A stretch of 64,000 nt of DNA, taken from assembly GCA_017450435.1 (NCBI GenBank), contig JAFSTO010000071.1, positions 1 to 64,000 of the forward strand, given 5' to 3'. This document shows positions 24,178 through 31,825 of this stretch, piece by piece; position 1 is the first letter of the stretch, and every line of letters starts with the position of its first letter. The notes beneath the pieces were generated by a model, which had not been told where the DNA came from, ran no database searches, and worked only from the letters and a program-made list of their open reading frames with translations. The position numbers and the translations under genes were made by a program. This DNA is from Paludibacteraceae bacterium. Lineage in GTDB: Bacteria; Bacteroidota; Bacteroidia; Bacteroidales; Paludibacteraceae.

Positions 24178-25677
24178 ATGGCTGTATCATTGCAACAAAT
24201 ACAAACCCAGAAGATGCTCCTTACTCCGGAGCAGATTCAGGTCATCAAGATGTTGGAGCTCCCGACCACAGAGCTTCAGCAACGTATCAATGAAGAGTTG
24301 CAAGAGAACCCCGTATTAGAGCTTGGCGAGGACTTGGACAAACCTGACGCTTCGGAAGAAGAGAATGACTATTCTCTGGATGACGACATGGCAGACGTGT
24401 TCGGAGAAGAGCAAGACAATGACGCTCTTCAGAACGAGGATTTCGACTACTCGACATACACCGATGACGATGAGCCTGACGACTACTACGATGGTTATGG
24501 AGCACGTCAGCAAGACGATGACATGCCTGAGTCACCGGTGGTGGCGGAGAATGACTTTTACGACTATCTACGAACTCAAGCAGGCGAACAACGACTGACG
24601 GAACAACAACGGCAGATAGTGGAGTATATCATCGGCAACATTGACGGCCGCGGTTACCTCACTCGCACTCCCGAACAGATGGTTGATGACCTTGCCTTTC
24701 ACGTAGGTATAGACATCAGTGACGAAGAGATGCTGCATTTGGTGGACATTGTACGCCACTTCGACCCGATAGGCGTAGGGGCGTACAACCTCAAGGACTG
24801 CCTCTTAATGCAACTAAACGCAAAAAAGAAAACCGATGCAGTACGCCACGCTATAACCTTCATTGAGAAGGACTTTACCGAGGTAGGCAAACACCACTAC
24901 AGCAGACTGCAAAAGAAATACAATATCACAGAGGAGGAAGTGAAGGCCGCTATCAACGAGATAACGACCCTCACCCCAACTCCAAGTAGCAGTTTTGGCG
25001 GAAATATTTACGAAGTTCAGCGTAGCCATATTATCCCCGACTTTCGAGTAGAGACATACAACGATGAAATTGTTGTGTCATTATGCGACGAGGACATTCC
25101 GGCGCTACACGTGTCAGAGGACTATCAAGACATGCTCGCCAAGATGCAGAACACGAAAGGAAAGAAGAGCAAGACCGACCGTGATGGTATTCGCTTTCTG
25201 AAACAAAAGATTGACTCCGCCAAATGGTTTATTGACGCCATTCGCCAAAGGAACGAGACGTTGCTGAACACAATGAAAGCTATTGTAGCCTTCCAAAGGG
25301 ACTACTTCATTGAGGGCGACGACAGTTTTCTCAAACCTATGATACTGGACGACATTGCCAAAGTGACCGGCTATGACCCGTCCACCATTTCGCGCGTAAG
25401 CAACTCAAAATACGTACTTACAGACTTCGGCATTATCCCGCTCAAGCACTTCTTCTCCGAGTCGCTTACAACCGACCAAGGTGACGAAGTGTCGACACGG
25501 GAGGTGAAGAAAATTCTGAAGGATGTTATTTCAGCAGAGGACAAACGTCACCCGCTGACGGACGAGCAGTTGGTGACACTACTTGCTAAAGACGGCTATG
25601 TGGTGGCAAGACGAACAATATCCAAATACCGCGAACAATTAGGTATTCGCGTGGCGCGACTCAGAAAAAAAGCATAA
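24178..25677 (+). CDS. rpoN: RNA polymerase sigma-54 factor
   Basis: Alternative sigma factor of 499 residues. Region I is Gln/Leu-rich (LQQIQTQKMLLTPEQIQVIKMLELP), region II is an acidic linker (about 55-110, EEENDYSLDDDMADVFGEE), and region III has the core-binding and helix-turn-helix segments (STISRVSNSKYVLTDFGIIPLKHFFS). The RpoN box is ARRTISKYREQLGI near the C-terminus. It is the partner of the NtrC-type activator at 2531-3688, which is not adjacent. No promoter was found just upstream. Confidence 0.95.
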   Translation: MAVSLQQIQTQKMLLTPEQIQVIKMLELPTTELQQRINEELQENPVLELGEDLDKPDASEEENDYSLDDDMADVFGEEQDNDALQNEDFDYSTYTDDDEPDDYYDGYGARQQDDDMPESPVVAENDFYDYLRTQAGEQRLTEQQRQIVEYIIGNIDGRGYLTRTPEQMVDDLAFHVGIDISDEEMLHLVDIVRHFDPIGVGAYNLKDCLLMQLNAKKKTDAVRHAITFIEKDFTEVGKHHYSRLQKKYNITEEEVKAAINEITTLTPTPSSSFGGNIYEVQRSHIIPDFRVETYNDEIVVSLCDEDIPALHVSEDYQDMLAKMQNTKGKKSKTDRDGIRFLKQKIDSAKWFIDAIRQRNETLLNTMKAIVAFQRDYFIEGDDSFLKPMILDDIAKVTGYDPSTISRVSNSKYVLTDFGIIPLKHFFSESLTTDQGDEVSTREVKKILKDVISAEDKRHPLTDEQLVTLLAKDGYVVARRTISKYREQLGIRVARLRKKA

Positions 25678-25693
25678 CGCACAATTCTGACAA

Positions 25694-26344
25694 ATGACTG
25701 AGAAGAAAGACATATTTTACTACTTATCATACGGTTACTCCGTGCTTTGCTACCCGTTGTTCAGTCCGACGATACTGGCCGGTGTTTATGCATTATTATA
25801 TACCAACAGAGTGACTGAATTGGATTATCTGAGCGACTATCTCCCCACTTATTGGCTTATCCTTATCGGAGGAACGTTTCTCTTCACTTGCCTTATTCCA
25901 CTGATTGTACTGCTTGTAATGAAACATCACGGTGATATCACTGACCTTGACGTCAGTGACCCGAGTCAGCGCACATTGCCTTACCTATATACATTATTCT
26001 CAATGTCGTTTTGGTGCGCGTTGCTGCTGGTAATGCAAACACCCCGCTTTTTGTTCTACTCAGCTGTCAGTTCTGTAGTGGCACTCATCATCGTTTCGCT
26101 TATTACACCAAAATGGAAAATCAGCGCTCACCTAACGTCTTTGGGGTGCTGCACAGCAATGCTCGCCGGAATGCTATGGTACTTGTGCTACCCGACAACG
26201 GCAGCTATTTGCATCATGGCTTTGCTGGCATGGATGCTGATGTTGGCACGTGTATATCTTGACGCACACACTCCCGCACAAGTAGTGTGCGGATACCTGC
26301 TTGGACTACTGGTCGTACTGATACCCAATATAATATTAAGTTAA
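25694..26344 (+). CDS. PAP2-like integral membrane protein
   Basis: A 216-residue protein with about six transmembrane helices. The C-terminal pair carries RVYLDAHTPAQVVCGYLLG, which resembles the SRxxxxxHxxxDV phosphatase motif of PAP2 lipid phosphatases, with KISAHLTSLG as the preceding motif. The first PAP2 motif (KxxxxxxRP) is represented only by DPSQRTLPYL. It may be a lipid or undecaprenyl pyrophosphate phosphatase, or an inactive relative. The gene follows rpoN by 16 nt and precedes the DUF4105 fusion gene by 8 nt. Confidence 0.65.
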   Translation: MTEKKDIFYYLSYGYSVLCYPLFSPTILAGVYALLYTNRVTELDYLSDYLPTYWLILIGGTFLFTCLIPLIVLLVMKHHGDITDLDVSDPSQRTLPYLYTLFSMSFWCALLLVMQTPRFLFYSAVSSVVALIIVSLITPKWKISAHLTSLGCCTAMLAGMLWYLCYPTTAAICIMALLAWMLMLARVYLDAHTPAQVVCGYLLGLLVVLIPNIILS

Positions 26345-26352
26345 CATTATTC

Positions 26353-29052
26353 ATGCACTTTATATCCAAACATATCGCCCTCATTACCTGCTTGTTTCTT
26401 AGTCTCAACTCACTCTATGCCCAACACCTGAGTAACGACGCCAGAATAAGCCTACTGACATGCTCTCCGGGTGCGCCGCTCTATTTCCATTACGGACACT
26501 CTGCGCTACGCATTGAAGACCCGTCCTACACAGATGCACGCGGGAACACCACTGCTATTGACTGGACCTTCAACTACGGAGTTTTCAACTTCAACACCGA
26601 GCATTTCTACCTTAAGTTCACACGTGGCGAGACAGACTACATGCTCGCCCTTGAATACACCCCGGACTTTGAATATAGCGCAGCACTGGCAGACAGACAA
26701 ATGTCATATCAGCCTCTGCTTCTCGACTCTGCCGAACGACAAGCGGTATTAGATGCTTTACTTATCAACTACCGACCGGAGAATAGGAAGTACCGCTATA
26801 ACTTCGTTTACGACAACTGCGCCACCCGCCCGTGGCATATCATACGCGCAGCCACACACATGCCGGAAAACAACAACATGTCCGGCAGAACATGGCGCAA
26901 CAATATCGACTATTATACAGGGAAGTACACATGGGGGCGCTACGGCATAAACCTCGTCTTCGGCTATGAAGCAGACCAAGAGATGACAGTGGAGCAGTCA
27001 CTATTCCTACCGGAGAATCTCATGAATTACGTATCTACCTGCGGACTAAGCGAGGACGAGTATATCACCCCTTTCATACCTCGTGACGGCAACCTACTGA
27101 CTTCACCCGAACTGATTGAAATTCTTCTACTGCTGCTGATAGTCATTTTCACCGCTGTTGATTATTATAAACGCCGATTTACTTGGCAGTTAGATATGCT
27201 GTTCGCATCATTGTTCAGCATTGTAGGAATAATAATTTTCGTATTATATTTCTTCTCTACCCACCCATTTGTCGGTTCGAACCTGAATATTCTTCTCTTG
27301 AACCCTCTTTGGTTAGCTGTTGTAGCACTACTATGCTTCAAGAGCACTCGTTCTTTAGCTCCTCGTTTCTCGGCTTATCTGCTTCTATATGCAGCACTGT
27401 GCTTTGTCATAGAGTTCGTCTATGGTCAGCGTCTGCACCCGATGTCGGCACTGCCGGTGACATTATTCTTCCGCTGGTACGTACTGAGAAAAAGAGTACA
27501 AAAGACAGATAGCTACACACAGACGCAAAACAACAATTGCAAAACGCAACGTCATATCGGAGCAGTTCTGCTGCTTGGCTGTATATCCCTGAATTTTTCC
27601 CAAACAGTTCTTGCTGCTCCCGCCAATATGCCACGTCTGACAGTAGTAGTGGCTGTTGACGGCCTGCATCAGCAGGATCTCAACGCACTCAGACCTTATT
27701 GGCAGCAAGGCGGACTGAGAATGATGCACGAAGAGGCTTTTCAGACCGAGCTCACTCTGCCTAATATCGTTTATGGCGGGGCAGAAACACCTGCCACACT
27801 TTTTAGCGGACGTACACCTGCGGAGAACGGAATAACCTATGACCAATATTTCAACCGCACCGACCGAACACTGCATGACATCTTCGAGGACAACACGCAG
27901 TCGGGTATAGGATGCCAAAAATCAGTTTCCCCCGCAGCAATACGTGTTCTGGCCCTTACCGACCGTTTTCGTCTGCTCGTCGGCGACAAAGCCGCAATCT
28001 ACGCTATCGGTTTAGACGCTAATACAACACTTTGCATGGCAGGGCATAGCGCCAATACCTGCTGTTGGTTCAACACCGAAACCGAACAATGGGCAACAAC
28101 GACATACTACGATGAGGGACTGCCGGATGCTGCCGACAAACAAAACACAGGAGGCAGAATTGAACAATTGAAAGAAAGGACATGGTCACCAAGGATGGAC
28201 ATCAGCCAGTATATGTGTCCAACAGATGAAGAACGTAAACGCGGATTCACATACACCGGTTTTGCCAATGGGCATAGTGCCATCACCAACACTCTGGTTT
28301 GCGAACTTGCTCTTGACTTACAAAAAGAGAAACACCTCGGCGAAGATGCGACAGCAGACCTACTGCTACTGCAGATGAATGTACTATCACCGGCTGCGAA
28401 GGCTGACCACATAAACACAGCCGAACAGGAAGATATGTATCTGTCACTTAACCAAGACCTCGGTTATCTCATTGAACAATTGTCCAAACGCGTGGGTAAA
28501 CACAATTTACAGATGCTCATAGTCGGATTACCCCGTCTTGGCACAGACGCCGACAAACTGTCAACAATACGTATGGACAAACGTTACTTCAACGTTGACC
28601 GAGCCGTGGCTCTTACGGGGACCTACCTAATGGCATTATACGGCCACGAGCGATGGGTGGACGGCGGCTATGGACAATCACTATACCTCAACCGAACATT
28701 GATTGAACAAAAGAAACTCTCACTACCAATGCTGCAACGACAGGTTAGCGATTTTCTCATCGCCTTTGAGGGAGTACAAGGTGCTTGTCCGGCCAATGAG
28801 CTCTTATTACTTAGGAGCAGTGGAAACGAAGAAGAACGTTTGCAACAGTCGCTTAACAAACGCACCGCCGGAGACGTAGTCTTCTGGTTGGAAGATAACT
28901 ACGTAAGTATGACAAGCGACAACAGCATTCCTGACAAGGTTGCCGACCGCTCACCACGAGTGCCGCTATACCTCTGGTCAGGAGCACTCAGACAATTCCC
29001 CGAGAAAGACAATGTGTCAGCCTTGGGGTTGTTTGAGCTATTGTTTGAATAA
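26353..29052 (+). CDS. DUF4105 (Lnb-like) domain fused to a degenerate alkaline phosphatase domain
   Basis: An 899-residue membrane protein in two parts. Residues 1-24 are a signal peptide, and about 25-250 are the DUF4105 domain (DARISLLTCSPGAPLYFHYGHSA, YNFVYDNCATRPWHII), which contains the His and Cys typical of that family. About 252-380 hold five transmembrane helices. Residues 396-421 (QRHIGAVLLLGCISLNFSQT) look like a former signal peptide, then an alkaline-phosphatase-superfamily domain follows (LTVVVAVDGLHQQDL with Asp436). By hand alignment to PafA-type enzymes the nucleophile Thr is Gly476, the metal ligands of the STDYxGH segment are replaced by NVLSPAA, and TADHG by VGLPRLG, so this half should be catalytically dead. 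ATG 26353 is chosen because it starts the signal peptide; an earlier in-frame start overlaps the upstream gene. Confidence 0.8.
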   Translation: MHFISKHIALITCLFLSLNSLYAQHLSNDARISLLTCSPGAPLYFHYGHSALRIEDPSYTDARGNTTAIDWTFNYGVFNFNTEHFYLKFTRGETDYMLALEYTPDFEYSAALADRQMSYQPLLLDSAERQAVLDALLINYRPENRKYRYNFVYDNCATRPWHIIRAATHMPENNNMSGRTWRNNIDYYTGKYTWGRYGINLVFGYEADQEMTVEQSLFLPENLMNYVSTCGLSEDEYITPFIPRDGNLLTSPELIEILLLLLIVIFTAVDYYKRRFTWQLDMLFASLFSIVGIIIFVLYFFSTHPFVGSNLNILLLNPLWLAVVALLCFKSTRSLAPRFSAYLLLYAALCFVIEFVYGQRLHPMSALPVTLFFRWYVLRKRVQKTDSYTQTQNNNCKTQRHIGAVLLLGCISLNFSQTVLAAPANMPRLTVVVAVDGLHQQDLNALRPYWQQGGLRMMHEEAFQTELTLPNIVYGGAETPATLFSGRTPAENGITYDQYFNRTDRTLHDIFEDNTQSGIGCQKSVSPAAIRVLALTDRFRLLVGDKAAIYAIGLDANTTLCMAGHSANTCCWFNTETEQWATTTYYDEGLPDAADKQNTGGRIEQLKERTWSPRMDISQYMCPTDEERKRGFTYTGFANGHSAITNTLVCELALDLQKEKHLGEDATADLLLLQMNVLSPAAKADHINTAEQEDMYLSLNQDLGYLIEQLSKRVGKHNLQMLIVGLPRLGTDADKLSTIRMDKRYFNVDRAVALTGTYLMALYGHERWVDGGYGQSLYLNRTLIEQKKLSLPMLQRQVSDFLIAFEGVQGACPANELLLLRSSGNEEERLQQSLNKRTAGDVVFWLEDNYVSMTSDNSIPDKVADRSPRVPLYLWSGALRQFPEKDNVSALGLFELLFE

Positions 29053-29095
29053 TATAGAGCAACTCATTTGAATAATATAAATAACAATCAAGAAT

Positions 29096-30082
29096 ATGGA
29101 AAAACAACTTAATTTTGGTCTGATCGGTGCCGCCGGCTATATAGCCCCGCGCCATATCAAAGCGATTGCCGACACCGGCAACAATCTGATGGTAGCATAC
29201 GACAAGTTCGACTCAGTAGGTCGTCTTGACAGTTCGTTCCCCGAGTGTTCGTTCTTCACAGAGAATGAACAGTTCGACCGCTTCTGTTCCAAACAGATGC
29301 GTACCAATGAGCCGCTTCACTGGCTATCTATATGTACGCCAAATTACACACATGATGCCTTTATCCGCTACGGCCTTAGGCTCGGGTGCAACGTCATCTG
29401 CGAAAAACCGTTGGTTCTCAATCCTTATAACATTGACAACCTCGTGGAGCTGGAGAAAGAGACGGGGCACGAAGCTTATACTATTCTTCAACTTCGCCTG
29501 CACGACAAGATTCGTGCACTGAAAGAGAAAGTGGAGAACGGCCCGAAAGACAAGGTTTATGACGTTGACCTCACATATATCACCTCACGCGGCAAATGGT
29601 ACTACTCATCATGGAAAGGTGATGTACATAAGTCCGGCGGAATAGCCACGAATATCGGCGTGCACTTCTACGACATGTTGCAGTGGATTTTCGGTCCGGT
29701 ACGTCAGAACATTGTTCACGTTATGTCGTTCGACCGCGTAGCCGGCTTTCTTGACCTTGAGCGCGCACGCGTTCGCTACTTCCTTTCTATCAACGCCGCA
29801 TGTCTGCCAGAGAATGCCGTGCAGGGAGAAAAAAGGACGTTCCGCACATTGTCGATTGATGGCGAAGAATTCGAATTTTCAGCAGGATTCACAGAACTGC
29901 ATACCGAATCGTATAAACAGATTCTCGCCGGTAACGGTTTCCGTATATCAGAGGCTCGCAACTGCATTCAGACCGTATCAGAGATACGCCACTCTACCCC
30001 AATCGGCCTAAAGGGCGACTACCATCCGCTGGCTAAACTGCCATTGGCTCCACACCCGTTCGGATGGGACGAGAAGAGATAA
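29096..30082 (+). CDS. Gfo/Idh/MocA dehydrogenase, WlbA/WbpB-like
   Basis: An NAD-dependent sugar dehydrogenase of 328 residues. The Rossmann motif is LIGAAGYIAPRHIKAI; the catalytic EKP is in CNVICEKPLVLNPYNID; then GGIATNIGVHFYDMLQWIFG. The C-terminal block EFEFSAGFTELHTESYKQILAG with FRISEARNCIQTVSEIR matches WlbA/WbpB, which oxidise UDP-GlcNAcA at C3. Together with the WbpE-like aminotransferase at 22953-24101 it would give the 3-amino sugar of diacetamido-uronic acids. The acetyltransferase and the UDP-GlcNAc 6-dehydrogenase of the pathway are not in the window. Confidence 0.88.
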   Translation: MEKQLNFGLIGAAGYIAPRHIKAIADTGNNLMVAYDKFDSVGRLDSSFPECSFFTENEQFDRFCSKQMRTNEPLHWLSICTPNYTHDAFIRYGLRLGCNVICEKPLVLNPYNIDNLVELEKETGHEAYTILQLRLHDKIRALKEKVENGPKDKVYDVDLTYITSRGKWYYSSWKGDVHKSGGIATNIGVHFYDMLQWIFGPVRQNIVHVMSFDRVAGFLDLERARVRYFLSINAACLPENAVQGEKRTFRTLSIDGEEFEFSAGFTELHTESYKQILAGNGFRISEARNCIQTVSEIRHSTPIGLKGDYHPLAKLPLAPHPFGWDEKR

Positions 30083-30123
30083 TAAAGACTTTTGGGCACA
30101 TCTAATAATTAGTGAAGCATACG

Positions 30124-30155
30124 TTTTAGATAACCCGAATTAAACCATATTTTTG
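30124..30155 (+). promoter_or_regulatory. Promoter of cstA
   Basis: TATTTTTG at 30148-30155, with TTTT (30124-30127) 20 nt upstream as a 3-of-4 match to the -33 TTTG. The ATG is 28 nt downstream. Confidence 0.6.
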
Positions 30156-30183
30156 GCAATAGACTAAATAAATAATCAGAACA

Positions 30184-31707
30184 ATGATTACGTTTTTTAT
30201 AGCAGTAATAGCCCTTGTGCTTGGCTACGTGTTCTACAGCAGGGTTGTAGAGCGCGTGTTCGGCATCGAGCCTGAACGAAAGACACCAGCCCTAACACTA
30301 ACTGATGGAGTGGACTATGTACCACTGCCTGCATGGAGAATTTTCCTTATCCAGTTTTTGAACATAGCCGGCTTAGGTCCAATCTTCGGAGCAATACTCG
30401 GCATCTTTTACGGTCCGGCAGCTTTCCTTTGGATAGTGCTCGGCAGTATCTTCGCAGGCGGAGTACACGACTACATGGCGGGAATGATGTCTATTCGCAA
30501 AAACGGTGCTTCTCTGCCGGAAATTGTCGGAAGCGAACTGGGTATGCCAATCAGACAGTTTATGCGTTTGTTGTCAATAGTGCTTCTTGTTCTACTGACC
30601 ACCAACTTTATGACTTCTCCTGCTACACTGCTTGCAAATCTGTGCGGCGGGTCGGAAACAGACAGCATATTCACAACGCAGATGTTCTGGCTGATAGTTA
30701 TTTTCGCCTACTACGCCCTTGCTACCGTCCTTCCTATTGACAAACTTATCGGCAAGTTTTATCCTATCTTCGGCGGTTTGCTACTATTCATGGGCGTAGG
30801 TATAGCTGTAGTAATGGTAGGTTGGCATAGCACAGACATGCTGGAGGTCACTGACGGATTGCAGAACCGCCAACCTGGCGACTTGCCAATCTTCCCGATG
30901 ATGTTCGTATCAATAGCCTGCGGTGCCATCAGCGGCTTTCACGGTACACAGTCGCCACTAATGGCACGTTGCTGCACCTCTGAACGACAAGGCAGACATA
31001 TCTTCTACGGAGCGATGATAGCCGAAGGAATCCTTGCTCTTATATGGGCAGCCGCAGCAGGTTCTTTCCGTTTTCCAGACGCAGACGGTAACGCATGTCT
31101 GACTATACAAGAGTTTGCCGCAATACATCCTAAAGAGAACGTAGCAGCACTCGTCATCAACGTCATCTCACGCTCGTGGTTAGGTGTAGTGGGAGGTATA
31201 TTAGCCGTCATCGGAGTGATATCCGCCTCCGTCACTTCAGGTGACACTGCCCTGCGCTCTGCCCGACTGATAGTGGCAGACTTCCTCCAAATGGAGCAGA
31301 AGAGTATATGGAAACGTCTGGTGATATCCGTGCCTATGTTTGTCGTAGTGTTCGGTATGTCGTTTGTTAACTATAATATAGTGTGGCGCTACTTCGCATG
31401 GACCAACCAGACACTGGCAGTCTTCACCCTGTGGGCGGCAACCGTATGGCTGTACAGGCAATACGCGAACAACACACAAACGGCGCCAAGCAGCAAGCAT
31501 ACCCCACACTTCGGATACTTTATCACACTCATACCTGCACTATTTATGACAATGGTATCTGTGTCGTATATACTCATAGCCCCCGAAGGACTGCATCTGC
31601 CGGTCGAATCAAGATGGATTGGATATACAATAGCAGGAGTCACTACAATACTTTTGCTAATTATGTTTACCCTTTGGACAAAACGACAGAATAAAAGGGT
31701 TAAATAG
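30184..31707 (+). CDS. cstA: CstA-family peptide/pyruvate transporter
   Basis: An inner-membrane transporter of the carbon-starvation CstA family, 507 residues with about a dozen transmembrane helices. Conserved segments are FLNIAGLGPIFGAILGIFYG, GSIFAGGVHDYMAGMMSIRK, NGASLPEIVG and GFHGTQSPLMARC. It is shorter than E. coli CstA (about 700), as in other Bacteroidetes, mainly at the N- and C-termini. Members take up peptides or pyruvate; the substrate here is not known. It has its own promoter. Confidence 0.92.
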   Translation: MITFFIAVIALVLGYVFYSRVVERVFGIEPERKTPALTLTDGVDYVPLPAWRIFLIQFLNIAGLGPIFGAILGIFYGPAAFLWIVLGSIFAGGVHDYMAGMMSIRKNGASLPEIVGSELGMPIRQFMRLLSIVLLVLLTTNFMTSPATLLANLCGGSETDSIFTTQMFWLIVIFAYYALATVLPIDKLIGKFYPIFGGLLLFMGVGIAVVMVGWHSTDMLEVTDGLQNRQPGDLPIFPMMFVSIACGAISGFHGTQSPLMARCCTSERQGRHIFYGAMIAEGILALIWAAAAGSFRFPDADGNACLTIQEFAAIHPKENVAALVINVISRSWLGVVGGILAVIGVISASVTSGDTALRSARLIVADFLQMEQKSIWKRLVISVPMFVVVFGMSFVNYNIVWRYFAWTNQTLAVFTLWAATVWLYRQYANNTQTAPSSKHTPHFGYFITLIPALFMTMVSVSYILIAPEGLHLPVESRWIGYTIAGVTTILLLIMFTLWTKRQNKRVK

Positions 31708-31791
31708 TTCATCAGGTATAGCTTACCAATAATGTGACAAAAAATACACACTTTGCGGCAAAAAATACACCTATATATAAGATAAATGTTG

Positions 31792-31799
31792 TAATTTTG
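31792..31799 (+). promoter_or_regulatory. Promoter -7 element of the first IgGFc-like gene
   Basis: TAATTTTG at 31792-31799, 27 nt before the ATG. No TTTG is present at the expected -33 position, so the promoter may be weak or assisted. The 118-bp gap upstream also has the direct repeat CAAAAAATACAC (31737-31748 and again at about 31759). Confidence 0.5.
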
Positions 31800-31825
31800 C
31801 GCAAAATAATTAAACTAACAATATT

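Noticed and set aside
24111-24293. Frame starting in the gap before rpoN and running into it
   Set aside because: It overlaps the rpoN start out of frame, and rpoN from 24178 is unambiguous.
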